A DNA stretch of 64,000 nucleotides from Tetradesmus obliquus. Its lineage: Eukaryota; Chlorophyta; Chlorophyceae; Sphaeropleales; Scenedesmaceae. Of this stretch, positions 10,527-21,954 are shown one piece after another. The notes beneath the pieces were generated by a model. It was not told the DNA's origin and did no database searches. It saw only the letters and a list, made by a program, of their open reading frames with translations. The position numbers were made by a program, and so were the translations under genes. The stretch is taken from assembly GCA_030272155.1 (NCBI GenBank), contig CP126198.1, positions 4,898,001-4,962,000 of the forward strand. Reading direction: 5' to 3'. The stretch's first letter is position 1; each line of letters opens with the position of its first letter.

Positions 10527-13500
10527 CAAGCTATCACCCGAGAGTGAGTCACTCGCCCTACTTTCAGCTCACATATCGTATGAACTCGATAGCAAGCCAC
10601 AAGACGCCACCAAAGAAAACTCCAGAGGCGTCTCGCAGCCCCTATCTCCCCATAAACGAACATGTACATGCAGGGCAGCAAGTGCGAAAAGCAGCACGAA
10701 AAGCAGCATGTGCTCCACGCACCAGGCAAAAAGCGCACAGGGAAGGACAAGCATGGTCCAAACAGTAAGCGGGGTGCACAAAGGTGCTGCTCACCATGAA
10801 TGTCTGGCATGATTGCATCAAGGCACTGCTGTACTCACCAGACTGCAGCAAGCAGGAGCATGCATAACTGACGCAGTGCACGACTGACAGGCAAATCAAA
10901 GCAAACTAAGGCAAACTAAGGCAAACTAGGGCTCTGCTGCTTCTGCAATCCTTACGGCTGACAAGGACAGAAACATGCAGCACGGAGGAAAGAGCTGAGA
11001 AACCAGCGCTGTGACACCCAACACATGCAACATGTCCTTGACAGAAACTGGAAAATCGACAACTGCTGACAGCACAACATGCAGAGGCAGGAAGGTCAAC
11101 CAGAGCGGGGCGCCAGTACAATGCGCAGCTGCGCTGGATCAGAGCACAGAAACGGGTGATTGCCAGGCACCGCAACCCGCCAAGTAGCGGGCGCTGCCTC
11201 TGTTGCCACAAAATCAGCAAGCAACTCCCAAAACCTTAACACCGCTTGCTGCTTAGCCTCCTGTAACATCTGCGCTACCAGCTGTTGTCGCTGTTGTTGT
11301 TGATGCAGCTGCTGCTGCTGTCGGCGCTGCTCTACCAGCTGATTATGCTGTTGCTGCGCAGCAGTGAGAGCTGCATGCTGTAGTGTATCAGTGATAAGCG
11401 CCTGGCCCGCCGGCAGCGGCGGTGGCTGCTGCACGGCCAGGGCGGGCGGCGGGATGCTCAGCTTATTAGCATGTCGTCTGCCAACATCCATGGCATTTAG
11501 AGCAGCTAGGCAGACAACCTTCCAAACGCCCCTGCGGAGCTTAGTAGGGCCAGCTGGCGGCTGCATCAACCAAACATGCCGCATAGCAAGCGGCGGGCGG
11601 CCTGCAGCCCGCGTGCACCAAGCAGCAGGCAACTCAGACAGCACACTGTCAATCACTGCTACCGCAACAGGGCACTCCCAAAAATGATGAACCCAACCAG
11701 GACAGGCAGCGCCACACATGCAAGTGTCACCCGACTTGTGCATACGCTGCGATGTCGGCAGGCCATCCATAATAAGCCGCCAGTACAACTCTTTGAAATT
11801 ATTATCCCAGCGCATCTTCCAAAGCATGCTCTGGTTAGCTGCCACCCACTTCAAGCCATCAATCACTGCTGCTGGTGCAGCACCTGAGCCCAGCGCAGCC
11901 TGGACAAACCCAGTGCGCTTCGCACGGCGCTCAGCACGCAGCGGACCAAGCTGCAGTGAGGTGGCTTCACTAACAGACAATTGTGCAACAGGAACAGCCT
12001 TGCCTCGGACATTTTGCCAACCCAGCCGAGCCACCAACATGGCCTCAACTTGCTGTTCTGCTGCAGAAGGTATACATGGTGGGTCCGGCACAGCCGCAGG
12101 CGGCCAAGGCCGGTCTGCGGCAGGATGCTGCACAACAGGCAAAACAGCCATAGTCCATGCAACGGGCAGTTTATCAACCAGGCCTTGCAAATCCTCAGCC
12201 TCGTTGTCAGCATTGCTGTAGTTGGAGCCGTAAGGCAGCAACGGGTGCGGCAACTGCTGCTGAACAACACGCTGAATGAGATACCACGCCCGAATAAGAT
12301 CAGCCACAGTGCGAAGACGCGGCCTGCATTTGCCGCCACGACACTCATGCTCCCTGCGCTTAGCGGGCACCGGCAGGCACTGCAGCCCGCCCGGCACAAA
12401 CCCAAGCCCAGCTTGCAGGAAGGGGTTGGCAAACACTGGCGCCAAGCTGCACCAAGCCCCAGGCGCCAGCACTGGCGCGTCCTGCACTGCCTGCAACTGC
12501 TGTCGCAGCTGCTGCATGTCGGACAGCTGCTGCGGATGCGGCAGGGGCAGCACAGGGGAGGGCGCGGCTGGTGCCAGCGCCTTCACATCACGGACTGGGC
12601 CCAGTGCTTGAAGACCAGCAATCATGCGGCGCAGTGGTGGGGGAGGGAGCGACTGCTGGGGAAACGCATGTGGCAGGTCCATAGGCGTTTGCGTGTCTGA
12701 GCTGCTGTCAAACAGGGACAGGGGGCCCCACCACTTATGCTTGGAGTGCAACAGCGCCCGCCCAATGCGGATCCAGGGCAGCTCGGTGTCAGGCGGCGCA
12801 GTAGCAAACTGCGCGCCCCACCAAGCATGCCGTGCACGTATGTGTTCAAGCCATGGCAAAGCACCAAAACCCCCTTCAGCTGGCCTGCCCGCCAGCAGGC
12901 GAGCAGCTACACCAGTAAAACGCCGTTCGGTTGACGCAGGCGCCAACCCTCTATCCACTAACTTCCCAACTGACGCAACAAGGTGCTGCCGATCAACATC
13001 TGCCGGTATATCTGAAAATTCAGCTGCATACAACAGGGTGCTGACACCATACGCTGCGCTACCCATGCCTCTGCCAAACACAGACAATTGTGGTATGTGT
13101 GACAGCCGCGCAAGCGCGGCATCCACTGCAGCCAGCTTCTGACTCCAGTCTACAGGAGAGTCAGAGCCCACACACACACCCAGCACATTGGCCTGCAGCA
13201 CAGGACAGAAGGGCAGCACACCCGCTGCATGCTGCTGTGAGAGCGCTGTGTGCTGCTGCCGCGCAGCAGCACCTAGCAATAGTAACTTTGATTTATGCAG
13301 ATTGAGCTGCTGCCCAGACGCGGCTGCCATAACCTGCATATGTAGCAAGAACTGTGGGACCTGTGCAGGTGACTGCAGGTAGACCTGCGTGTCATCCGCA
13401 AACTGTGTCGCTGATAATGTGATGCCTTGCACGCTGATGTCAATGCCTTTCGACTGCAAGAACCTCAGCAGGGCTTCACCAACAAACAGGTACAGCAGGG

Positions 13501-13948
13501 GAGACAAGGGGCACCCCTGCCGCACACCAGCATCAAACCTGCGCATGCCGGAAACAAAGCCATTCATGCAAGCACACGCATGCGTGTTAGTAAGCAACAG
13601 TTCCACCCACTTGCAGAACTCTGGCCCCACACCCATAGCACTCATGACAGACAGCAGGAAAGGCCTGTCCAAGGTGTCGTATGCCTTGGCAAAATCCAGC
13701 AGCGCCGTCACCACGGTGCTGTCTGCTGGCAGCGCATGCAGCAGCAGCTGCACGGTGATGATGTTGTGCCCAATCCTGCGCTGTTTAATGAACGCTGTTT
13801 GGGTAGGGGAGATCGCCTGGTCCAGCACTTGCTGCAGGCGGGACGCCAGGATTCTCGCCAAGAGCCTGTAGTCTGTGTTGAGCAGTGTGATAGGGCGGTA
13901 GTTGGCAGCCAGGGTAGCATCGCCAGCTTTGAAGACGCCAATCACCAC
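10527..13948 (-). mobile_element. 5'-truncated non-LTR retrotransposon (LINE)
   Basis: The element lies between direct repeats at 10491-10526 and 13949-13980 and is read on the minus strand. It contains the reverse transcriptase ORF at 11096-13948 and about 570 bp of 3' untranslated sequence. No endonuclease domain is present, because the element stops at the target duplication within the reverse transcriptase region, as expected for 5' truncation. A short tandem repeat of GCAAACTAAG at 10894-10931 lies in the 3' part. I see no clear poly(A) tail. Confidence 0.85.
11096..13948 (-). CDS. LINE reverse transcriptase with C-terminal zinc-binding domain, 5'-truncated
   Basis: There are 950 codons without a stop. 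Reverse transcriptase blocks appear in order: YRPITLLNTDYRLLARILA, QTAFIKQRRIGHNI, LLDFAKAYDTLDR (first catalytic Asp), GVRQGCPLSPLLY, QFADDTQVYL (catalytic FADD box) and LNLHKSKLLLLG. Further on is the Cys/His zinc-binding motif typical of LINE reverse transcriptases (CMCGAACPGWVHHFWECP), then a Gln-rich linker and tail. The apparent GTG start at 13948 is just where the frame enters the flanking repeat, so the natural N-terminus is missing. The undamaged frame suggests a recent insertion. Confidence 0.92.
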   Translation of the reverse strand: MVIGVFKAGDATLAANYRPITLLNTDYRLLARILASRLQQVLDQAISPTQTAFIKQRRIGHNIITVQLLLHALPADSTVVTALLDFAKAYDTLDRPFLLSVMSAMGVGPEFCKWVELLLTNTHACACMNGFVSGMRRFDAGVRQGCPLSPLLYLFVGEALLRFLQSKGIDISVQGITLSATQFADDTQVYLQSPAQVPQFLLHMQVMAAASGQQLNLHKSKLLLLGAAARQQHTALSQQHAAGVLPFCPVLQANVLGVCVGSDSPVDWSQKLAAVDAALARLSHIPQLSVFGRGMGSAAYGVSTLLYAAEFSDIPADVDRQHLVASVGKLVDRGLAPASTERRFTGVAARLLAGRPAEGGFGALPWLEHIRARHAWWGAQFATAPPDTELPWIRIGRALLHSKHKWWGPLSLFDSSSDTQTPMDLPHAFPQQSLPPPPLRRMIAGLQALGPVRDVKALAPAAPSPVLPLPHPQQLSDMQQLRQQLQAVQDAPVLAPGAWCSLAPVFANPFLQAGLGFVPGGLQCLPVPAKRREHECRGGKCRPRLRTVADLIRAWYLIQRVVQQQLPHPLLPYGSNYSNADNEAEDLQGLVDKLPVAWTMAVLPVVQHPAADRPWPPAAVPDPPCIPSAAEQQVEAMLVARLGWQNVRGKAVPVAQLSVSEATSLQLGPLRAERRAKRTGFVQAALGSGAAPAAVIDGLKWVAANQSMLWKMRWDNNFKELYWRLIMDGLPTSQRMHKSGDTCMCGAACPGWVHHFWECPVAVAVIDSVLSELPAAWCTRAAGRPPLAMRHVWLMQPPAGPTKLRRGVWKVVCLAALNAMDVGRRHANKLSIPPPALAVQQPPPLPAGQALITDTLQHAALTAAQQQHNQLVEQRRQQQQLHQQQQRQQLVAQMLQEAKQQAVLRFWELLADFVATEAAPATWRVAVPGNHPFLCSDPAQLRIVLAPRSG

Positions 13949-14015
13949 ACCAAGGAGCCGGAGAGAGGCTTGTTACAGGAAGGAGCCGTAGGAGAGGCTT
14001 GTTACAGGAGAAGCC
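13949..14015. repeat. right direct repeat flanking the LINE, itself doubled
   Basis: 13949-13980 matches the left repeat; 13981-14015 is a second partial copy (AGGAGCCGTAGGAGAGGCTT). The target may already have contained this short tandem repeat. Confidence 0.7.
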
Positions 14016-14090
14016 GTGGTTCGAAGTTCGCCCGCCAAAATCGCGCTTTAGTATGTTAGGATTGTGCGGCAGTTACAAATTGTAAGGGTG

Positions 14091-14163
14091 GGTTCCGTGG
14101 TGTAGTGGATATCACATCGCTCTCCGGAAGCGAAGGTCATGGGTTCGATCCCCATCGGAATCG
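14091..14163 (+). tRNA. tRNA-Arg (anticodon CCG)
   Basis: 73 nt fold as a cloverleaf: acceptor stem GGTTCCG with CGGAATC and discriminator G; D-arm GTGTAGTGGATATCAC; anticodon stem TCGCT/AGCGA with loop CTCCGGA, giving anticodon CCG; T-arm ATGGG-TTCGATC-CCCAT. The A box and B box (GGTTCGATCCC) are intact and there is no intron. The LINE insertion site ends about 75-140 bp upstream. Confidence 0.95.
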
Positions 14164-14169
14164 ACTCAC

Positions 14170-14173
14170 TTTT
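14170..14173 (+). terminator. RNA polymerase III T-run after tRNA-Arg
   Basis: TTTT seven bases past the tRNA 3' end, the usual minimal Pol III stop. Confidence 0.7.
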
Positions 14174-15199
14174 GCATCTGTGTATGTGAGGCAGTCTCAC
14201 CTGAGAGGCAAGGCTGTGGCCAGATGCGGCTACGCCTATCAGGCTGATGTAGCCATATGTGCTGTTCAGCTCCCCGGGGTTTAGGGTATCTCTCCCTGTC
14301 TTGGCTGATGGACTCCAATGGCACTACAATCAACCTGGTGGCTGCTAGTGATCAGTCCAGGGACAAGAGATCCGGTCACATGTTACATCATGCTGCCACC
14401 ACTGCCTGTGGCCACCCCTCTCATGTAAAAGCACTCTGTGCTGGCAGTGCTGGTGCAACCCATGCACACCACTGTAAGCCCTGCCTTCTGCTTGCAGTTA
14501 CCACCTTCATACGCCTGCACTTTATGATCATGATGAGCATATGCTCAAACCTGTCTCGATCCCGCTGTCCAGCAGCATCATGCTACTATGATAGTCAGCT
14601 GCATCTGCTTCAAGGGGAAAACATGCTTCCACATTGAAGGCAGCACACACATTCATCTGAGCAACATGCACAGCTCGGCTGCAGCATGGCTGTGGTTAGG
14701 TCAACTGTTGACTGTATACAGTCAACTTGGTAGTCACTGCAACAAGTACAGACAGCATCATGGACGCTTCATCAGCACCAACAGATACAAACCACCAAAG
14801 CCAAGCAACCGTTGTTTTAGCAACCCAGAGGATACACTCCAGCCAGTATGTACAGATGTCACCCAGCTCACTGTGGCCTGCTTGGCAGCCACTTATGTAA
14901 AGGGAAGTTTGCAGCAGAGCAGCAAAGCTAAGCAGTGCTGCAGCAGGGCTGTGCAGTACTGCAGCAAGCCACAATTTGCTGCAGCAGGGCTATGCAGTGC
15001 TGCTATGCTTCTGCAGGCACTGCTCAGGTGCCATTCACAACACACTTTCAGCTTCCAGCAGCAGCTTCCAGCGTGCACGCAGCGTGCGCAGCTGACTTGC
15101 AAACTGCAATCTCACTGTAAACAACACGGCGCAAATCCCTTCAGCCACGAGCGCTGTTGTACCACTGCACAACACAGCAACAGCTACTAATAGGGCAGG

Positions 15200-15404
15200 A
15201 GCATCATGCTACCGCAAAACACCTTGGCCAGTAGGGCACGGCCTAATTGACATCCCAGCCCCGAGAAGCCTGCATGCTATACCAGTGGTATAGCTGCAGG
15301 AACAGGAACACTGACAACCCGGCAGCATTATCATGCTACCGCATTGAGCTGTGCCACTCAAGGGCACGGCCTAAAAAACATCCGAGCCCCAAGAAGCCTG
15401 CATG
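15200..15404. repeat. two copies of an approximately 128-bp unit
   Basis: GGGCACGGCCTA... followed by GAGAAGCCTGCATG or AAGAAGCCTGCATG occurs at 15233-15276 and 15361-15404. The preceding TCATGCTACCGCA block is also shared (15205 and about 15330). Confidence 0.75.
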
Positions 15405-16344
15405 TTTGCCGTAGCTGCAGAAGAATTGCAAACACAGCCAGAGGCAGCCAGCAGCACCCCTTCCGTGTCAAGAGTTGCAGCATACACACTTTGCAAAAGC
15501 ACAATGCAACACAATGCTCACTCACATGTGTAGATAAGCCCCGCCACCTTCCACATCGGCCACCCATCAGACGCATACCATGCTGGCAGCAGAGCGCAGC
15601 AGCACAACCCACCAGCCAACAGCCCATAAACAGCTCAAGGCCGCATCAACACCAACGTCACCTGGCATATACTGAGCCTCCAAAGCAGCAGCAGCAGCGG
15701 CTGCTGCTGCTGCTGCTAGTGCTGGCGCAGGCAGCCATGTTATGAGGCAGTGCACGTAACACATGGCAGCAGCATGCAACGCTGCTGCAAGCAACCACCT
15801 ACCCGCATGCAACGCTGCTGCCAGCAGCCACCCAGAGTACAGCTTGGCAGCAGCTGCTGTAGCGCAGCAAGTGCACAGCACGTTCACAGCACGGGCAGCA
15901 CAGCGCCGATACGATTGAGAGGACCCAGTACTTGGGAAATGACAGTGAGAGCAGCAAGCGCCGTGGTGTTGCACTCATACTGCTCATCATCCACTGCACC
16001 TTCTGAAACACAAGCATGGCACATCACACATCACATCACATCACATAAAAGGCATTGACATCGTCTCACTCACTTCAAGCATCAAGCATGCATGCAGCAC
16101 TGGCGGCTGCTGACAGTTGCATTGGTAGCCTTGCCTAGCACCAAGGTAGCACCGCACGCGTGTCCAGCACAGCAATGCAGTTGACCTGTGTGCCTCACAT
16201 AGGCTGTTGCCATCGCCTAAGGGAGTCTCAGCTCAAATCCTACCAATGCATGCTGAAGTTTTGGTTGCAACTGGCCACGAGTGGAGCAGTCTGCCACTTG
16301 CCAACACAAGGCATGACAGCCTCTGATGCCAATAAATACGCCAA

Positions 16345-16420
16345 GCAAACCTGGTCAAACCAGGTTAAACCTGGTCAAACCCGGTCAAACCTGGTCAAAC
16401 CTGGTCAAACCTGGCCGAAA
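16345..16420. repeat. short tandem repeat, unit CTGGTCAAAC
   Basis: About seven copies of a 10-11 bp unit with single-base variants (CAGGTTAAAC, CCGGTCAAAC). Confidence 0.9.
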
Positions 16421-17354
16421 CCATCCCACGAGCCCCATCAGTAACGCCCATGCCCATGTGTTTGTCTTTTCTTTTTATGAGTGCGTCACATAAGGGCGTG
16501 ACATAGGAAGGCACTGGCAGCGTATGCTGCAAGTCAGTGTGGAACATAACCGGCAGCAGCAGCGGCAGCAGCTGCACAGCTGCATGTAGAGGCACACCTC
16601 CTGCTGTGCTGACGTGTGATTTATGCTGAAGCAAAACATAATACCGTTTGAGCGATGCATAAATAGCCCGCCAACCATAATGCCGCACATGCCACAGCAC
16701 ACGCTCAGCTGTGTTCTACTACTTGCAACACGCATGCTTTCGCACACCAAAGAAGGGTGATAACTCATGCACGCAAATAGTGCGAGAAGCACCCACGGGT
16801 ATCACAAGCTTACTTATCCCAAGCCGACGTGCCATCTGATATGGCCGCAAGGAAGACACTCATACCAGGGATGCAACAAGATGACGGAGAAAAAACCGGG
16901 GGACAGCGGCGAAACCCACAAGCCAATCAGGAGAAGACACGCACGCGAAAAAGAAGGCAGCACTGTACTTGCGAGGCCAACAGCAGCTGGTGTCGCACGA
17001 TGCAGTTGGGGGGTTGCAATGAGAAGCAAGTGCGGCTGTGGGGAATGCCAGCATGCAGGATGCTGGCAGCCACACACGCACCGCGGACAGGCAATGCTGC
17101 AACGGCAGGCAGCCGCCAGCTGCTGTTGGCACTCAGCACAGTGCAAAAGAACAGATCCCATGCCTTAACAGCCGGGGCTGCATGATGTGTGATTTAGTAA
17201 CTCACCCAAATGTGCTCGCAGTCAAAAAAATCCACAATGCACAGTTGCACATGCAAGGGACACGCACACACAAACACACGCATAGAGACGGAGTCTATTT
17301 GAGGAATCACATAGGGCGCAACCTGGAACTAACGTGCGGCTCATGCCTGTTTTG

Positions 17355-17720
17355 AGCTCGCACAGTCAGGCATATGGCAGACAGCGAGTGAACTGCTGCT
17401 ACCGGGAGCTCAACAGGCTGCCAAACGCCCCAGGAGTCCCAAGCTGAAGCAAAAAGCACGACCAAACGAAGCTAGCGAGTGCACTGCTGCTGCTGGATGG
17501 AGCCAAACTTGCTGCCAAGTGAATGCCAAGCCCCTGAATGCCATGCTGCATCAGCATACAGCACAACCAAGTCAAGCTAGCTCGCACGGTCAAGCATATG
17601 GCAAACAGCCAGTCCACTGCTGCTATCGGAAGAAGCTCAACAGGCTGCCAAATGCCCCAGGGATTTAAGCTGCAGCATACAGCACAACGAAATCAAGCTA
17701 GCTGGCATACACATTCAGCA
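17355..17720. repeat. diverged approximately 225-bp tandem duplication
   Basis: The block GCTCGCACAGTCAGGCATAT ... CAACAGGCTGCCAAACGCC (about 17355-17440) recurs at about 17580-17670 with substitutions. A third related fragment (AGCATACAGCACAAC...AAGCTAGC) occurs near 17555 and 17680. Confidence 0.7.
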
Positions 17721-18111
17721 CTGGCAGCAGGCACACACCGCCACCTGCTGCTGCTTCACATTGTGTATGCCCAAGCTGCTCTGCAATACACTAGTGCACC
17801 AGCGGAGACTCCTTAACCTTGCTGCTGAAAGCCAGTTAGCTGACGCTGCCAAAACACACCAGGGACTATCAACACAACAGCTAAACCCAGTGCTGTTGAT
17901 GCATACCGGCTGCGCGTAAGATGCCTGCAACTCAACGCGTTGTGGAATGGTGTTGAGTGCCTTTCTCAAATGGCCAACACATTGCAGTCTCTTGCTGGAA
18001 CATTGCATGCAGAATCTGACCGAAATGCAATCCTGGTCAAGTCACGCAGCAGCACAGCAGCCAGGCTGCATCACCTCGCATTGCCAGCCGGCAGCGCATT
18101 GCACTCGATTG

Positions 18112-20056
18112 TCACTGCAGCAGCTGCATCAGCTGGTTCTGCACGTCCTGCTGCTGCTGCTGCAGCTGCTGCTGGAGCTGCATCAGCTGAGCAACCTGCT
18201 GTTGCTGCTGCTGCTGCTGCTGCAGCTGCTGCTGCTGCAGCTGTTGCTGTTGCAGCTGCGGCTGCTGCAGCTGCTGCTGTTGCAGCTGCTGCTGCGGCAC
18301 CAGCAGCTGCTGCTGCTGCTGCTGCAGCTGCTGCTGCGGCACCAGCAGCTGCTGCTGTGGCTGTGTGGGCACCTGCATCTGCAACTGCTGTGGCTGCAAC
18401 TGCGGCATGACACCAACAATCTGGCCAGGATCAGAAACAGAAGTAATGCTTCGGCTGCTCTGACTGGGTGCTGTCGCCTGCTGCAACTGCATCAGCTGCT
18501 CAAGTGTCAACACATTGCCTTCAGCAGGCGAACCAAGCATCAACAGCTGCTGCTGCTGCTGTGGCTGCTGCTGCTGCGGCTGCACCAGCACCTGCTGCTG
18601 GTACCAGAGCTGCTGCTGCTGCGGCTGCTGTGGCTGCTGCTGCTGCAGCACTACCAAAGGGTTGCTGATGCTGCCAGGGCTGCCGATTGCAAACTGCTGA
18701 GCCGCAGCAACAGCAGCTGCATTGATTGAAGACACAGGCTCACTGTTGCTCTGCAGTGCAGGAAAAGCGCTGTCCCACAAGCCCGAGGCAGCAGCAGCAT
18801 CAGTGGTGAGCATCAGGCCTTCACCAGGCGGCGAACAGCCAGCCAAGACATTGCCTGGCAGCATTGTCAGCTGCTGTGCCATCTGCTGCTGCTGCTGCAT
18901 GTGTTGCTGCTGTTGCTGCAGCATCTGCTGCTGCTGCTGCACTAGCTGCGGTTGCTGCTGCTGCTGCAGGACTTGCAGCTGCTGCTGTTGCTGCTGCTGC
19001 ATGAGCTGCTGCTGCTGCTGCATCATATGCGGCAGCTGCTGCTGCAGTAGCTGCGGTGAATGCTGCTGCACCAGCTGCGGTGACTGCTGTACACTGCTGC
19101 CCCGACTTAGCGCCATTGCGCTCCTACTGTGGCCTAGAATCGGCACCCCTGCTAGGCTGCTGCTGCTGCTGCCCGCCTGCACAGCAAACCCAAGGTTGCT
19201 GGCAGCTGGCACCAGCTGCTGAGCAGCAGCAGCAGCAGCAGCAGCGCCATGTCCATAGTCCTGTGGCGACCCGCCGACTGTACTCATGCTGGACGCCCTC
19301 AGCCCGCTGCTGTTGATACTTGAGGTACGCAGGCCGCTTACTGCACTGCTGGCCACACTGTTGGCCTGCACGCCGCTGCTGGCGCTGCTAGCAGCAGCGT
19401 TGCCGTGCTGTCCGTGTTGTCCGAGGTTCATCTGACTCAGCAGCTGATGCAGGTTGCGCTCCAGCACATCCCTGCTGATACCTTGGAAGCTGCTACTGCT
19501 GCGGCCAGGCCCAGAAAATGACACATCTCGGCTTGCACTGCTTTGTAGGGTGGCTGACACATCTCGGCTCAGGCAGATTGATTCATCCGCTCCAACACAC
19601 CAGATATCCATCTCGGCAAAAGACTCCTGCCGCAGATCTTGAGCTAGCTCTTGCCGCAGATCCTGCGCCAGATTTGCAAGCGAGTAGTCAGCTGCTGCTG
19701 CTGCTGCTGGTGGAGCTGCTGCTGCTGCATTGTTGCTGCCAGCAGCAGCAGGACCAGCCTCCCAGCGCGGCCGCTGCTGCTGCTGCTGCTGTTGGAGCAT
19801 CACCAGCTGCTGCCGCTGCGGCAAGTCCTGCGTTGCTCGCCTCTGCTGCAGCTGCTGCTGAGTCTCAGTCACTACTGCATACTGTTGCGGCAATGGCTGC
19901 GATGCCGGGCCAGGTGCAGCAGAGCCGGCACCAGCAGAGAGCATCTGCATCTGAACAGACCCTAGCAGAGGGTTGCCACGCTTGGGAGCAGCAGCAGCAC
20001 CTGCTGCTGCTGATGTTGCTGCTGCTGCTGCTGCTGGGCTGGTCAGATCCAGCAGC

Positions 20057-20089
<33 letters not shown>

Positions 20090-20355
20090 GGCTCCTCTTG
20101 TAACTGGGGCAGTACAGCTGTCAGCTGCTCAGTAGGCCTCAAAGGCGGCCTAGCCCCTTTTGTGGTGAATGAGCTGTTCAAACTCGGGCGCAGCCACGGA
20201 TCGCTGCCATCACCGCCGCTGCTGCTGCTGCCAACACCTGCCCTGCTGCCAGGCCAGCTGGAAGCGCGTGTGTCAGCAAAGATGCCACTTTCCAGTGGGC
20301 TGCCAGCAGCAGGGCTGCAGCCGAGGGACAGCAGCCCCCCACAGGCCGGAGGAAG

Positions 20356-20386
<31 letters not shown>

Positions 20387-20426
20387 GGAGCCGGCTGTAC
20401 TGCCTTTGATGGAGATAGCAGCGACG

Positions 20427-20470
<44 letters not shown>

Positions 20471-20821
20471 GGCCTGATGATTGGCCTTGCTCCCTTTGTT
20501 GTGAAAGAGCTGTTCATGCCGGGTGCTGCCCAGGCGCTGCTGCTGCTGCCGCCGCCGCTGCTGCTGCTAGCCCTGCTGGCCCTCACATCCATAAAGAGGC
20601 CACCTTCAAGCGGGCTACTGCCAAATAGAACATCCTGCTGCTGCTGCTGCTGCTGTAGGCTGCTGCTGCCGCTGCTAGGTCTGATGGCGGGTGATGGGGT
20701 GCTGGCTGCTCTGCCTGCAGCACCAAACCCAAAGCCACCAACGCCCCTACTACTGCTGCTGCTGCTGCTGCGGCTGACGGCAGCCAGCTGGCTAGGGGCA
20801 GCAGGAGGCTTGGGGCTAGTG

Positions 20822-20866
<45 letters not shown>

Positions 20867-21954
20867 GGCACATCTTCGCACGCCGCTAGCTGCTGCGCCA
20901 GTGCACTGTCAGTTGAGTGCGGCGCAGAGCTCGTCGACAAGCTAGCTGCTGCTGCTGCTGCTGCTGCTGGTGGTGGCGGCGGCGGTGGCGGCTCGCGTAC
21001 CTCAGGGGTAGTGAGAACCGCAGGGTCAGCAGCAGCTGCAGGGGCTGCCGGGGTTATGCTGCACACCCCAGTGCCAGCAGTACTGCTGCCGCTGCTGCTA
21101 AGCCTTGCCGTGCCGTGCCGTGCTAAGCCTTGCCAGCAGTACTGCTGCTGCTGAGGGTGCAACGGGGGCGGCGGCGGCGGCGGCGAGGACCGTGGCGGCA
21201 GCGGCGGCGGAGAGCGCAACTGCTGCCGCAGCTCGCTGTGCATCGGCCTTGTGCTGCTGCTGCTGCTGCTGCTGCCGGCAGCTTCTGGAGCACTAGTGCG
21301 GCTGCTGCTGGCAGGTTTTGCAGCAGCAGCAGCATGGCTGTTGGGGTCTCTGCTAGAGCTGTATAGGCTGCTGCTGAGAGCTCTGTCGGCACCGCCTGCT
21401 GGTTGCTGCCCGCGCTGCTGCCTGCTGCTGCCAGCCAGCTCCTGCTGCTGCTGCTGCTGCTGCTGCTCTGCAGCGCGTCTGTTTCTGCTGCGTAACGGCG
21501 AGCGGCTAATGCTGTGGCTGCTGCTGCTGCTGCGCTCTACTGCTGAGGCAGCCGCGGCAGATGATGATGCTGCAACTCCTCGATGGCTTACTGCAGCAGC
21601 AGCAGCACTGCCGCTGCTGCCGCTGCCTGTGCGCTTGCAGGAATCCTCTATGTCTTCTTTGTCATGTTTATGAGCTGCAGGCTGGCTGCTTGCTGCTTGG
21701 GATGAGCTGCTTCCAGCATCAGCTTGTCCAAGCCCTAGAGCTGCTGCTTGCCTGCTTTTGGAGCTATGCCGAGCTGCTGCATCTGGCCGAGCGGCATTCT
21801 CAGCTGCTGCTTTTGCTTGTGCTGCCTTGTTGCGCCGCGATCGCTTGCGTTCACTGCCTCTGCCCCTGATGCTGCTCAGCCAGCCCGCTGGCATGAACAC
21901 GCCCGTGCCAGCTTTGGAAGCCGATTCGGATGGTGGCTTATCATCACTAGCCAT
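18112..21954 (-). CDS. 1280-residue poly-Q/poly-S low-complexity protein
   Basis: One uninterrupted exon. The first ATG is at 21954 (MASDDKPPSESASKAGTGV); a possible acceptor CTGCAG lies about 22 bp upstream, so a 5'-UTR intron is likely. A basic cluster near residue 40 (RGSERKRSRRNK) resembles a nuclear localisation signal. The rest is Ser-, Pro-, Ala- and Gln-rich with many CAG runs. A module of about 50 residues occurs twice in the middle: SPLEGGLFMDVRAS to NSSFTTKGARPIIRP, and SPLESGIFADTRAS to NSSFTTKGARPPLRP. Further on are two SRDVS-type motifs and a helical ISRDVLERNLHQLLSQMNLG segment. The C-terminal 300 residues are almost all Gln and Leu. The protein is probably disordered, perhaps in transcription or RNA metabolism, but that rests on composition only. 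Confidence 0.75.

Larger units (their letters stand above)
14174..18111. other. gene-poor region with short repeats
   Basis: I find no gene with support in this 3.9 kb. The sequence has ordinary AT/GC balance with scattered CAG-type low complexity and several small direct repeats listed separately. Confidence 0.45.

Noticed and set aside
11364-13871. several plus-strand frames of 100-240 codons
   Set aside because: All lie antisense to the intact LINE reverse transcriptase ORF.
16767-17355. overlapping frames of 90-130 codons on both strands
   Set aside because: Frames overlap on both strands with no preferred one and no motif; treated as non-coding.
19973-21154. 393-codon plus-strand frame rich in Cys and Leu
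   Set aside because: CTG/TGC runs opposite the poly-Gln coding strand produce it; it contains no recognisable domain.
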